Source of the DNA: Hydrogenedens sp964549105
GTDB lineage: Bacteria > Hydrogenedentota > Hydrogenedentia > Hydrogenedentales > Hydrogenedentaceae
Length of the DNA stretch: 64,000 nucleotides
Assembly: GCA_964549105.1 (NCBI GenBank)
Contig: CAZJTZ010000012.1
Location: forward strand, 1-64,000
Reading direction: 5' to 3'
Shown here: positions 18,695 to 27,850 of the stretch, piece by piece
Numbering within the stretch: the stretch's first letter is position 1
How the letters are laid out: the number at the start of each line of letters is the position of its first letter
Made by a program: the position numbers and the translations under genes
The notes under the pieces: generated by a model
Told to the model about the DNA's origin: nothing
Database searches by the model: none
Seen by the model: the letters and a program-made list of their open reading frames with translations, nothing else

Positions 18695-21651
18695 CAAGTG
18701 TAACAGTCAATACATTTGAATCTTCAATATTTCGTAAAATTGCTGTATATTTAATTATCCCTTTATGTATGCTGACGGTAGTTTTGGCTTTGAGCCCATT
18801 TACGGGTGACCCTGCTGCACCTATTAAAAATTTACTCATTAGTATTTTTGTTTTTATCTTTTCTGCATTGAGTCTGTTAATGACATGGCTTGGTGGTATA
18901 AACCTGAAATTTAAAAAGTCGCTTACTTTCATGTTGGGAGGCTTTCTTTTGTTTATGTTTTTAGCGACTATTTTTGCAAGAAACAAAGGCTTTGCAATCA
19001 GTGAATTTTCAATATGGCTCATGCTTTGTTTTTTAGCGTTATTTGTTAATACTTTTGTCGTAAATTTAAAAGAGACATGGTGGGTTCTGGGATGGGTCAT
19101 GGTTGCCACTGCCTTGTCCAGTGTTTATGGATTTTTTCAGCAGTGGGGGATAGACCCCTTTCCATGGGCTACAAGAAGTGTAGAAGAATATCGTGGATTG
19201 CCATCTTCGTATGCCAATCCCAATTTTGCTGGACATGCCCTTTTATTTGCAGTTATTACTGGAATAGGAGGGATAGTCACACTGGTCTATGAGACAAGGA
19301 AATCCTTAACGGAAGAGAATAGAAAAAACTTCAAGTTAACAATATTAAAACTTGCTTTGTTTGTTATATGCTTCTTACTAACCTTTACTCACTTATACCT
19401 TACGCGAATGCGAAGTGCTCGAATCGCTTTATCTCTTGCTATATTGTTTTTTGTTTTCTATATATTTTTAGGAAGAAAATGGGAAATAAGGTGGATACTA
19501 TCGTTAGGAGGGATTCTGGTCCTTTTTGCCGCAATACAAATTGTTATTTTGTTTGCCTTACTTGCGAAAGGATACCCTCAAGGTTCCTTGCCTGTGGATA
19601 ATTCTGTAAATCTGCGTCTTAATGGATACCTTGGTGCGGTAGAAATGATTAAGGATAAACCTTTGTTAGGTTATGGTCCTGGAAATTATCGTTTTGACAA
19701 TATCCCTTACTGGACTAATTATGAAAAGGTATGGTTCACATTAGCGAAGAAGAGAAATTTTCATGTTCACTGTGACCCATTGGAAGCCATGACAGATGCA
19801 GGTATTCCCGGTGGTCTTTTTTATTTTGGGATGATTTTACTCGGCCTTATTGGGGGTATGTATCTTGTCAAACAAAGCAAATCTTTCTCAGATCAAATTT
19901 TAGGAACCAGTATCGCCTCAGTATTTCTTGCATTTGCTATGGATGCCTGTTTTGGATTTAACATGCGAGTTCCTGTTTCGAGTATGTTATTCTTCCTTTA
20001 TTTGGGATTATCTCAGGTGCATGTTAATGACATTACTTTAACAGGCAAAAAGTCGAAATTATTATCTGTAATTGTTTTTGTTGTTTTCCTTATATTGATG
20101 ATTCAGCAATCCCGTCTGTATTATGGAGAAATGTTGCTACAAAAAGCACGGGGAGGTAGTTATTGGGCTCAAATGTTTGCCAACCAACAAAAAGAAAACC
20201 TTCGTGAACAAGTCCTTGATAAAGCAATAGAACATGCAGAAAAGGCGAATTCGATTAAATATTTTGAACCTCGTTTTCCGGAGGTAGCAGGACGAATTTA
20301 CATGACTCGCAATGAATTTCAGCCTGCCCTGGAATATTTTGACAGGGCACTTAAATATGATTCGTATAATCCAGAACTATGGACTACCCGTGCTCAGTGT
20401 TGTTTGAATTGGGTTTATCGTGCTCAATTAGAAAGAAAACCGCTACCTATGCCAGTAGAAACTATATTGGATGAAGCGGAAAAATCGCTAACAACCGCAA
20501 TGAAATATTGTGAGACATATCCCGATATTTATGAAGGTATGGCACGAACATTATTTTTTAAGTCTCAATATCTTAAATTGACTAACGAACAAAAGCAAAA
20601 ACTTATGGAAGGTATTATTGATTATGGAAATAAAGCGTTGGAAAATGGGTTGAAAGAAAGCCAATCTTTGCTTCAAATATTAATTCAAGCACATTTATAC
20701 CTTAAAGACTATGATGGTTGCGCAAAGGTAGTAGAACGTGCACTTGCTATGGAACCGAGTAATATAGAACTATGGTCACGCTATGCACAAGTGATGAAGC
20801 AAAAAAACTATCCAGATAATTACCTACCTTTTCTTGAAAAGAATTACGCTAAATTCAAGAAAGATGCAAAAACGATGGCTCCAACACTTTCACAACTGGC
20901 TTTAATGATTTATCAAGAAAGATTAAGAAAAACAAATGATATAAAAAAGGCGTCCGAGATTATTTTGGAAACCTTAAAATTAAACCCGGACGATTTATCA
21001 ACCTGGGGAGCAGCTATCCAGACTGTGCCTCGTGAAAAAAGATTAAGCCAACTCCAAACGCTGGTAAAATCCTTGAAAGAGACTCCTGATATACCCAATC
21101 TTATTAAAAAATTGAATTACCCGGTGGAAAAAATCAACTGGCTTGATATATCTCGAGAAGTAATTTCAGAGTTAGAACAAAGTGAAAAACAAAAAGTTCC
21201 TTATAAGACTCTTGTCTTAAGATATGTCTGGATTGCTGAAGTTGCTTTTGATGTCAATATCAAAACAGAAAGTGAATATAAAGCAGAACTTTTTGTTAAT
21301 CTAGCTACAATTTACCAAAAACTCCGTTTTTATGACCGTGCTTTAGCCTGTTACCCTGATGCAAGCAAGGTTTCTGATAGAAATACTCAGTTAAGGGTAT
21401 TATATTCCTGGGCAGAAACCCTCTATAATAGGAGACAATACAGTGAGGCAGAAAAGAAATTACAACAGGCACTTGAAATCGAGCCGGGCAATATTCAGTC
21501 CCGTTCCTTGTTTATTCAGACATTGATTCAACTCAAAAAAATACCTGAAGCAAAATTTGAGTTTCAATCATTGAAGCAATCCTTACCTTCCAATTCAAAC
21601 ATAATAAAAGAGTTGGAGACATTGTTGTCGCCTTATACAAAAACAAATTAA
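18649..21651 (+). CDS. O-antigen ligase/polymerase-like protein with C-terminal TPRs
   Basis: A 1000-aa inner-membrane protein. About residues 25-490 hold a dozen hydrophobic segments of the O-antigen ligase/Wzy type, with the periplasmic loop containing YGPGNYRF and HVHCDPLEAMTDAGIPGG, the H-E-G pattern typical of WaaL/PglL-like enzymes. Residues about 500-1000 are tetratricopeptide repeats (EPRFPEVAGRIYM, ALEYFDRALKYDSYNPELW, AEKKLQQALEIEPGN). The start ATG is inside the end of the heparinase gene in another frame, with AAGGA upstream. It probably ligates or polymerises a lipid-linked glycan made with WecB/WecC sugars; the TPR tail may recruit the acceptor or the next gene's TPR protein. 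Confidence 0.85.
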   Translation: MGRKNREKNTQKEVVASVTVNTFESSIFRKIAVYLIIPLCMLTVVLALSPFTGDPAAPIKNLLISIFVFIFSALSLLMTWLGGINLKFKKSLTFMLGGFLLFMFLATIFARNKGFAISEFSIWLMLCFLALFVNTFVVNLKETWWVLGWVMVATALSSVYGFFQQWGIDPFPWATRSVEEYRGLPSSYANPNFAGHALLFAVITGIGGIVTLVYETRKSLTEENRKNFKLTILKLALFVICFLLTFTHLYLTRMRSARIALSLAILFFVFYIFLGRKWEIRWILSLGGILVLFAAIQIVILFALLAKGYPQGSLPVDNSVNLRLNGYLGAVEMIKDKPLLGYGPGNYRFDNIPYWTNYEKVWFTLAKKRNFHVHCDPLEAMTDAGIPGGLFYFGMILLGLIGGMYLVKQSKSFSDQILGTSIASVFLAFAMDACFGFNMRVPVSSMLFFLYLGLSQVHVNDITLTGKKSKLLSVIVFVVFLILMIQQSRLYYGEMLLQKARGGSYWAQMFANQQKENLREQVLDKAIEHAEKANSIKYFEPRFPEVAGRIYMTRNEFQPALEYFDRALKYDSYNPELWTTRAQCCLNWVYRAQLERKPLPMPVETILDEAEKSLTTAMKYCETYPDIYEGMARTLFFKSQYLKLTNEQKQKLMEGIIDYGNKALENGLKESQSLLQILIQAHLYLKDYDGCAKVVERALAMEPSNIELWSRYAQVMKQKNYPDNYLPFLEKNYAKFKKDAKTMAPTLSQLALMIYQERLRKTNDIKKASEIILETLKLNPDDLSTWGAAIQTVPREKRLSQLQTLVKSLKETPDIPNLIKKLNYPVEKINWLDISREVISELEQSEKQKVPYKTLVLRYVWIAEVAFDVNIKTESEYKAELFVNLATIYQKLRFYDRALACYPDASKVSDRNTQLRVLYSWAETLYNRRQYSEAEKKLQQALEIEPGNIQSRSLFIQTLIQLKKIPEAKFEFQSLKQSLPSNSNIIKELETLLSPYTKTN

Positions 21652-21668
21652 GAATGGGAATTTGATTT

Positions 21669-22463
21669 ATGGATACAAAACAAAATGCTAAGATAATAAA
21701 TCCAGATGAATATAGGCTTACTAATATTTTACAGTTGCCCGCACTCTTCAAGCAGACCCTTTTTCTGGCTCTGGTCGTATTGGTTGCGGTATTAATTGTA
21801 TCGGGCTTTTATCTAAGATTTGGACCAAATATCGTGCAAAGATTAGACAACAATGTGGGTGAGAACTTGATGAAGTTTGCAGAAGCACTAGAACAGAACA
21901 AAAACACCGAAGACGCAAAGCGAATTTACGAAATTGCAACGCGTTCGAGGTTTACTGGTGAATTTAATCGCACTCATGTATTTTATCGCCTTGGCTACTT
22001 ACACTGGGAAGACCGTGATTATGTAAAAGCCGCTGAATATTTAAAGGAAGCTGTTCAATCAAAAGAATTTCCACAAATATCTGCTTTTGAGTTTCTGGTT
22101 GATTCTCTATTACAGATTCAAAAGCCTGAGGAAGCATTACCGTTTGCCCAACAATGGACGGAAAAGACCCGGAACCGGGAAGAACTTGCAAATGCCCAGT
22201 ATTATTTAGGAAAAGTGTATGGAGCAATGAACCGCATGGCAGAAGCAGAAGAAACATGGTCAAAAGGTCATAAAGTTCTGCCCGGTAGCAAATCATCATC
22301 CGAGTTAGCCTTCTTATACAAGAAACAAGGAGATTGCAAAAAAGCCGTCTATTATGCAGAAGCAGTCTTAAAAGCAGGGCTCTTACCTTCTCGTGAACCC
22401 GCCATAAAAACACTCATAGAACAATGCAAAAAAACTCAAGAAGGTAAAACAATTAATCCCTAA
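21669..22463 (+). CDS. Membrane-anchored TPR protein
   Basis: A 264-aa protein starting 17 nt after the O-antigen-ligase-like gene. A single membrane helix (about residues 32-52, FLALVVLVAVLIVSGFYL) is followed by five or so TPR-like helices (NTEDAKRIYEIATR, VKAAEYLKEAVQS, EEALPFAQQWTEK, AEAEETWSKGHK, CKKAVYYAEAVLK). No enzymatic motif is present. The orientation would place the TPR region in the periplasm. It is probably an assembly partner of the upstream ligase, as both carry TPRs and are adjacent; that role is inference. Confidence 0.75.
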   Translation: MDTKQNAKIINPDEYRLTNILQLPALFKQTLFLALVVLVAVLIVSGFYLRFGPNIVQRLDNNVGENLMKFAEALEQNKNTEDAKRIYEIATRSRFTGEFNRTHVFYRLGYLHWEDRDYVKAAEYLKEAVQSKEFPQISAFEFLVDSLLQIQKPEEALPFAQQWTEKTRNREELANAQYYLGKVYGAMNRMAEAEETWSKGHKVLPGSKSSSELAFLYKKQGDCKKAVYYAEAVLKAGLLPSREPAIKTLIEQCKKTQEGKTINP

Positions 22464-22594
22464 CTTCTTGAAAATTATAGTGGATATGATAATCTTTTAA
22501 ACGGGATTTGACAATCAAGTTAAGCAGTATTATACTTTATAAAAATAATATGCTTGTCAGGCAAATCAACATTGTTTTAAGGAAAGGAGACATT

Positions 22595-23545
22595 ATGAAT
22601 CTCTTAAATACGATTAAAGGTTCTCTTCTCGAAAATTTTTTCCCAAGAGGATGGGACCTCAAAAAGATTGAGAAATGTTGTTCTAATCCTTCCAGCAAAG
22701 TTCTGGAAAGACAAAGTTGGTGGCACAAGAGATTCGAACCTGTTCCCTGTGAAACATTGGAAGAGTTTAATGTGTATATTGGTCATAGAATCGCCTGTGA
22801 AATATGTTCTGGAAAGGAAGAAGGGAAAAAGGTTATTCTAATCTTGCCCGTTGGACCGATGGGAATGTATAAATGGGCTGTTTATTTCCTTAAAGAATGG
22901 GGTATGGATTGTAAGCATGTTTGGGGTTTTAATATGGATGAATGGAGTGATAAGGATGGTAATACTTTGCCACCAAAGGCTCCGGGGTCCTTCCAGAACG
23001 CAATGGAAGATGCCTTCTATGGTCCTCTCGGAAAATTAACTGTCCCTGAAAAGCAACGATTTTTCGCAACAAAAAAATTATTACCCCAATACCCTGAACA
23101 AATTGGTGAACTACAAGAGCAAGGTGCCAAACTTATTCTCATATTTGGGATAGGAAGGGTATTTCACATCGCTTTTTGGGAGCCTCATTTCGCAGAAGAG
23201 TTTAAGTCGGTAGAAGAATGGAAGCAACAAGGATATCGGCTTGGTGCAAAGTTGCATCCATTGACCATTGAACAAAATGCTATTACCAGTTTTAAGAGTA
23301 GAACAACTCTTGTTCCATGTTTTGCAAATACAATTGGACCGGGAATATTTTTAAAGGCGGACAGTATCATAGGTGGTGCCGACGGTTCGTTGGGTAGAGG
23401 AATGATGTGGCAAGGAATGAGTTTATGGGTAACATTAAGATATGGACCCAATATGTGGGTTCCCAGTAGCTTTATGCCAACTTTACCTGGCAATCTATTT
23501 TTCCTAAAAGAACTAGCCGGCCCTCTAACTCCAGAGTGTAATTAA
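22595..23545 (+). CDS. NagB-like (glucosamine-6-phosphate isomerase family) protein, divergent active site
   Basis: A 316-aa protein of the NagB/RpiA fold. The motif VWGFNMDEW matches the NagB segment with its general-base Asp72. FGIGRVFHIAFWEP aligns with NagB GVGNDGHIAFNEP: His143 and Glu148 are kept, but the catalytic Asp141 position is Val and the following Gly is Phe. The start is the ATG at 22595, which has a strong GGAAAGGAG; a longer upstream frame to 22508 lacks such a site. It is 12 nt upstream of a PIG-L deacetylase, so an amino-sugar deacetylation and isomerisation route is likely, but the substrate may not be GlcN-6-phosphate. The altered loop could also mean a different reaction. 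Confidence 0.75.
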   Translation: MNLLNTIKGSLLENFFPRGWDLKKIEKCCSNPSSKVLERQSWWHKRFEPVPCETLEEFNVYIGHRIACEICSGKEEGKKVILILPVGPMGMYKWAVYFLKEWGMDCKHVWGFNMDEWSDKDGNTLPPKAPGSFQNAMEDAFYGPLGKLTVPEKQRFFATKKLLPQYPEQIGELQEQGAKLILIFGIGRVFHIAFWEPHFAEEFKSVEEWKQQGYRLGAKLHPLTIEQNAITSFKSRTTLVPCFANTIGPGIFLKADSIIGGADGSLGRGMMWQGMSLWVTLRYGPNMWVPSSFMPTLPGNLFFLKELAGPLTPECN

Positions 23546-23557
23546 AAAGGAATAAAA

Positions 23558-24262
23558 ATGAACATTCTTGCAATCGGTGCACATCCAGACGACCTTGAAA
23601 TTTTATGTGGAGGGACATTAGCGAAATATTCGGAAAAGGGGCATAAGGTATTTATGGCTCATTTGTGTAACGGGAATATGGGGGGAAAGGACATTTCCCA
23701 AGAGCAATTGGCTGAAATACGGGATAAGGAGGCGAGAGCATCGGCTAAGATAATTCAAGCAGAAGTTTTGGGTCCTATTTGTGCAGATTTAGGCGTTCAT
23801 TTAACGCAAGAAATGAGAGCAAAAGTGGCAGATATTATCCGTGCTGCCCAACCTGACCTTATTATCACTCATAGTCCTCAAGATTATATGCCTGACCATG
23901 TCATCACATCACAACTTGTGTTTGAATCTGCCTTTGCGGCGACATTACCCTATTTTCAGACAAAATACCAGGCTTATGAAAAAATTACACCTATTTATTA
24001 CATGGATACTTTACTCGGGCTCAAATCTCAACCTGAATTTTACATTGATATAACAGACCATTTTGAGACCAAAAAGGCAATGTTTCTCTGCCATGAAAGC
24101 CAGTACAAATGGCTCGAAGGGCATCATCTTACAGACCCATTTCAGATGATAGAAACTATGGCAAAATTCAGAGGACTCCAATCAGGTGTAATGTATGCTG
24201 AATCATTCCAGATGGAGAGGGTCTGGGGGAGAGTCAGACCCATAGACCTACTCCCGTTTTAA
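23558..24262 (+). CDS. PIG-L family (GlcNAc-type) deacetylase
   Basis: A 234-aa zinc hydrolase. The metal-binding motif AIGAHPDDLE is at the N-terminus (His and Asp ligands) and the third ligand His is in YMPDHVITSQL. THSPQDY precedes it. Family members remove acetyl groups from GlcNAc-containing molecules (MshB, BshB, LpxC-unrelated chitobiose deacetylases). No signal peptide is seen, so it acts in the cytoplasm. AAGGAATA lies upstream of the ATG, 12 nt after the NagB-like gene; the pair is an operon. Typical neighbours in related phyla are amino-sugar catabolic genes. Exact substrate unknown. Confidence 0.88.
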   Translation: MNILAIGAHPDDLEILCGGTLAKYSEKGHKVFMAHLCNGNMGGKDISQEQLAEIRDKEARASAKIIQAEVLGPICADLGVHLTQEMRAKVADIIRAAQPDLIITHSPQDYMPDHVITSQLVFESAFAATLPYFQTKYQAYEKITPIYYMDTLLGLKSQPEFYIDITDHFETKKAMFLCHESQYKWLEGHHLTDPFQMIETMAKFRGLQSGVMYAESFQMERVWGRVRPIDLLPF

Positions 24263-24301
24263 CAGAGTATTAACGGAAATAAAGTGAGTGCATAAAAGAA
24301 T

Positions 24302-24346
24302 AAGTCCTATAGGTCGTATATGTCTAATACGACTTATAAGTCGTAT
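24302..24346. repeat. Five tandem 9-bp units (best nonamer array)
   Basis: AAGTCCTAT, AGGTCGTAT, ATGTCTAAT, ACGACTTAT and AAGTCGTAT run without a gap between two convergent genes. The last two units form the perfect 16-bp palindrome ACGACTTATAAGTCGT (24329-24344). The unit consensus is ANGNCNTAT. There is no other gene in this 173-bp gap. Function unknown: termination, a protein-binding array or a repeat remnant are possible. Confidence 0.7.
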
Positions 24347-24435
24347 AACTTATTACTACTCTCTGTTAAAAGACATGGAAATTATCTTTTGGTGTTTTAA
24401 TGAACGATAAAGAACTTGATATATTTTTTCAAACT

Positions 24436-25431
24436 TTATCCGCGAACAGAGATAGGTTTTTGTGTCTTTATAGATTCTAATTCTGCTTCGATAAGCAGTA
24501 GGGTTTTGTATGCTTCTTCGGGGGGGATAACATCGGAATCGCGGTTTTTTTGAAGGCATTCTAAGAAGTGTCGCAATTCTCCTTCGTATCCATCTCCTTT
24601 AAGGACTTTTATTGATTTGGGTTTACCACGATTAGGATAGAAAGTCAAGGCAAGGTCACGAGACATTTCTAAAGTTCCCTGTTCCATAGCAATAGTAAAG
24701 GACATTGAGAATGGATAGGTGTTACTGTATTCCCATGCTCCTTCTGCAATCACCCATTGGCGGTCGGGATAATTATAACTTGTTATAATATGGTCTACAC
24801 CGTTGGGGGTAAGGTTCATACCGAGGCTTTGCACAGTTTTAGGCTTGCCAAACAGGTAGCGAACAAAATCTGCATCGTGGACATGCAAATCAAGGGCACA
24901 CCGACCCGATTGTGTGGATTGTAGCCAATTTTGCCAACTCCAATTGGGTAAAGGACTAATTCGACTAAACTTTGCAGTAAGAACTTTCCCGTATCTACCT
25001 GTTTCTACCAGTTCCTTTGCGGTGATATAGGATGGCCAGAATCGAATGCAATGGGCAATGAATAAATGCCTCTTATATTTCTTTGCTGCCTTTATCATTT
25101 CCATTGCATCAGCAGAAGTTCGAGCCATAGGCTTTTCACAGATAACATGCTTTCCTGTTTGGAATGCCTGTATGGTAGTGGGGGCATGGGCTGGTGTGGG
25201 CAAGGTAATATCAAGAACATCTATATGCGGGTCATTTAGAATTTCTTCTGTTCTCGAATAAACCTTTACTTTGCTCAGGTCAAGTTTCCCAAAAGGTCCT
25301 ATGTTCCCTCTCCTTTTTTTCTCATCTATATCACACACCGCCACCACTTTTATACCTTTTAGTTTGTTATATGCCTCAAAGTGCATCTTTCCCATCATTC
25401 CCAATCCGACAATACCTACTTGAATAGCCAT
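24436..25431 (-). CDS. Gfo/Idh/MocA family oxidoreductase
   Basis: A 331-aa NAD(P)-dependent dehydrogenase-like protein. The Rossmann motif GIVGLGMMGKMHFEAY is at the N-terminus, VICEKPMARTSADAMEM contains the family's EKP motif with the catalytic Lys, and DLHVHDADFVRYLFG has the conserved His-Asp region. I set the start at MAIQVG (25431) because GGAGG lies 8 nt upstream, within the longer frame that begins at 25446. It is the last gene of a three-gene leftward cluster with a sugar isomerase/epimerase and a second oxidoreductase. Such sets oxidise and epimerise free sugars, inositols or 3-keto glycosides; the substrate cannot be read from sequence. Confidence 0.9.
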   Translation of the reverse strand: MAIQVGIVGLGMMGKMHFEAYNKLKGIKVVAVCDIDEKKRRGNIGPFGKLDLSKVKVYSRTEEILNDPHIDVLDITLPTPAHAPTTIQAFQTGKHVICEKPMARTSADAMEMIKAAKKYKRHLFIAHCIRFWPSYITAKELVETGRYGKVLTAKFSRISPLPNWSWQNWLQSTQSGRCALDLHVHDADFVRYLFGKPKTVQSLGMNLTPNGVDHIITSYNYPDRQWVIAEGAWEYSNTYPFSMSFTIAMEQGTLEMSRDLALTFYPNRGKPKSIKVLKGDGYEGELRHFLECLQKNRDSDVIPPEEAYKTLLLIEAELESIKTQKPISVRG

Positions 25432-25510
25432 GGCTATATCCTCCATATTAAGGTTTCAAAAAGTCAAGGGAGAGCCCTTCTATTAGACTCTCCCCGTTCA
25501 AAAAAATTTT

Positions 25511-26473
25511 TTATGCCCAAGTCATTGCAGTAGGTTTCTCCGCTATAATGGCTTGTCTTAAAAATTCAACCGCCTTGGTAAGACCTTCGCGATTGGACAT
25601 TAAACTATCTTCATGCTCAATACTAATTACACCGTCATAACCCACCATCCGCAGATTGGAGAAGAAATCTTTCCACCATTCAAGGCTATGTCCATAACCA
25701 CAGGTGCGGAATATCCACGAACGGTGAATCTCATCGCCGTAATGTTTTGTATCCAATACGCCATTGACCATTGTATTGGTTGCGTCAACTCTGGAATCTT
25801 TTGCGTGGACATGGAAAATGGCTTTACCCAATACACGAGCAACAGCACACGGGTCCATCCCTTGCCAGAATAAATGACTGGGGTCTAAATTTGCACCGAT
25901 GTTATTTCCACAGGATTTGCGAAGTTTTAACAATGTTTCTGTGTTGTAGACCAAAAAGCCGGGATGCATCTCAAATGCCAGATTAACACCATGGTCTCGT
26001 GCGAACTTTGCCTGCTTTGACCAATAGGGAATAGCCACTTCTTCCCACTGCCAGTTTAATATATCTAAATAGTCAGGAGGCCAGGCACAGGTTACCCAAT
26101 TAGGTTTCTTAGCATCCGGGTCAGAACCAGGACAGCCAGAGAAATCCACTACGACCTTTACTCCCAACTCCTGTGCTAACTTAATTGTATCTGTTTGAGT
26201 TTCTATACTCTTTTTAGCAAAGTCAGGGTCAGGATGAAGACAATTGCCATGACAACTCAATGCAGCCAGTTCTATCCCTTCACCTTTAAGCAGAGCCTTC
26301 AATTCTTCCCGCTTCGGTTTAGAAGACAACAATTCTTTAACAGGTGCATGTGCACCCCCAGGATAACCTCCCGCTCCCAATTCAACACATTGAAGTTTTA
26401 ATGGTCGAATAATTTCCACAACCTCTTTCAAAGGTGTACTTCCAAACATGGCTGTCAATAGACCTAACTTCAT
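25511..26473 (-). CDS. Sugar phosphate isomerase/epimerase (xylose-isomerase-like TIM barrel)
   Basis: A 320-aa cytosolic TIM-barrel protein of the AP-endonuclease-2/xylose isomerase-like family. LGLLTAMFG starts the barrel, VELGAGGYPGGAH gives an early metal/substrate strand, LAFEMHPGFLVYN carries the metal-binding Glu, GANLDPSHLFWQG has the Asp/His pair, IFHVHAKDSRV another His, and ISIEHEDS the last Glu. This metal-ligand set fits an active epimerase or 3-keto sugar isomerase/lyase. AAGGAG precedes the ATG. It sits between two Gfo/Idh/MocA genes (gaps of 79 and 46 nt), so the three enzymes probably act on one sugar or cyclitol. Confidence 0.88.
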   Translation of the reverse strand: MKLGLLTAMFGSTPLKEVVEIIRPLKLQCVELGAGGYPGGAHAPVKELLSSKPKREELKALLKGEGIELAALSCHGNCLHPDPDFAKKSIETQTDTIKLAQELGVKVVVDFSGCPGSDPDAKKPNWVTCAWPPDYLDILNWQWEEVAIPYWSKQAKFARDHGVNLAFEMHPGFLVYNTETLLKLRKSCGNNIGANLDPSHLFWQGMDPCAVARVLGKAIFHVHAKDSRVDATNTMVNGVLDTKHYGDEIHRSWIFRTCGYGHSLEWWKDFFSNLRMVGYDGVISIEHEDSLMSNREGLTKAVEFLRQAIIAEKPTAMTWA

Positions 26474-26519
26474 ATTTATTCTCCTTTCTTTAAGATTAAT
26501 ATCATTTTTTACTTAAAAT

Positions 26520-27689
26520 TTATACAACCACCTTTTCCCACTTTTTCGACGCAGCGGCTCGCTCAACAGCATCAAGCACAGCCTGGCACTTAGCAGCATC
26601 TTCAAAGGTTGGGTAGTTTATTTTCTTGCTGGCTAAACCGCACAGAAATTCATAAATCTCATGCACAAACAGATGTTCATATCCAATAATATGTCCCGGT
26701 GGCCACCAGGCATGAACATAAGGATGACCCATATCTGTGGCTAACACTTTGCGGAAGCCTTGCAATGTAGGTGGGTCACTACGATTGAAATAATGAAACT
26801 CATTCATATCTTCCTGATTCCACAGGACAGAACCTTTACTCCCGTAAACTTCAATGGCATTGTAATTTCTACGGCCCGGGGCAAAACGGGTCGCCTCAAA
26901 AGAAGCCAGGGTATTCTTGTCCTTAATGCGTGATATATAAATTACGGCATCATCTACATCCACCTCGTCATATACCTTCTTCCCCTTACCTTTACTGGCA
27001 CCCCAGGCACCTACATCGCTCTCTGGCACTACACGCTTTTTAATAAAGGTTTCCATCGTGCTTGCAACTTCACATACCTGCCCAACGAGGAAATGACACA
27101 AGTCAGTTATATGTGCGCCAATATCACCCAGGGCTCCGGAGCCTGTATTCTTTTTCTTTAATCTCCATACCATTGGGAAATCCGGGTCTACAATCCAATC
27201 CTGTTGATACGCTGCACGAAAATGATAAATCTCACCTAACTGTCCTTTAGAAATAAGATTCTTTATTGTTTGAACGGCAGGTGCAAAACGATAGGAGAAA
27301 CCACACATGTTCCGCACACCTGACGATTTAACAGCGTCCCACATCTGCTTTGCTTCGGCTAATGTATTGGCTAAGGGCTTTTCACAAACGACTGCTTTGC
27401 CCGCTTTAGCAGCAGCAATGGCAATAGGTGGATGAAGAAAGTTCGGTGTGCAAATATCAATGACATCAATGTCTTCACGATTTACAACTTCTTCCCAGTT
27501 GTCCGAAACCTCTTGCCAGCCATAACGCTCTGCATTCTTCAAAGCATTGGGGTCTTTGTCGCACAAGACCTTCATCACAGGTTTTACTGGCGGGTCAAAA
27601 AACATTGTTACCTGACGCCATGCGTTGCTATGGGTCTTGCCCATAAACGAACCACCAACCAACGCTACATTTACCGTCTTTTTAGCCAT
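26520..27689 (-). CDS. Gfo/Idh/MocA family oxidoreductase
   Basis: A 389-aa member of the same family as the gene at 24436 but not a close copy. Motifs: ALVGGSFMGKTHSNAW (Rossmann), VVCEKPLANTLAEAK (EKP with catalytic Lys), and GDIGAHITDLCHFLVG (active-site His region). The C-terminus includes VHEIYEFLCGL, typical of the longer, ThuB/sugar-dehydrogenase-like subgroup. GGGAGAG precedes the ATG and a sigma-70-like promoter lies 70-100 nt upstream. It is the first gene of the three-gene sugar operon. Confidence 0.92.
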   Translation of the reverse strand: MAKKTVNVALVGGSFMGKTHSNAWRQVTMFFDPPVKPVMKVLCDKDPNALKNAERYGWQEVSDNWEEVVNREDIDVIDICTPNFLHPPIAIAAAKAGKAVVCEKPLANTLAEAKQMWDAVKSSGVRNMCGFSYRFAPAVQTIKNLISKGQLGEIYHFRAAYQQDWIVDPDFPMVWRLKKKNTGSGALGDIGAHITDLCHFLVGQVCEVASTMETFIKKRVVPESDVGAWGASKGKGKKVYDEVDVDDAVIYISRIKDKNTLASFEATRFAPGRRNYNAIEVYGSKGSVLWNQEDMNEFHYFNRSDPPTLQGFRKVLATDMGHPYVHAWWPPGHIIGYEHLFVHEIYEFLCGLASKKINYPTFEDAAKCQAVLDAVERAAASKKWEKVVV

Positions 27690-27767
27690 AATGCTCTCCC
27701 TTCATTTAATAGTTAATCTTGTTTTAGAAATTAAATGCACCAAAACCACGATAAGTAAATATCTACT

Positions 27768-27796
27768 ATTATAAACACTTTCTATTCAAATACCAA
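27768..27796 (-). promoter_or_regulatory. Sigma-70-type promoter of the sugar oxidoreductase operon
   Basis: On the minus strand TTGGTA (27796-27791) and a perfect TATAAT (27773-27768) are 17 bases apart. Transcription would start near 27761, giving a leader of about 72 nt to the ATG at 27689. Confidence 0.5.
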
Positions 27797-27850
27797 CTAA
27801 GTATAAAAAAATTAGAAAATCTGATTTTTAAATAAAAATAAAAAGATTAT

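Noticed and set aside
22508..22594. Longer N-terminus of the NagB-like protein
   Set aside because: The extension is not NagB-like, and the strong GGAAAGGAG stands before the ATG at 22595.
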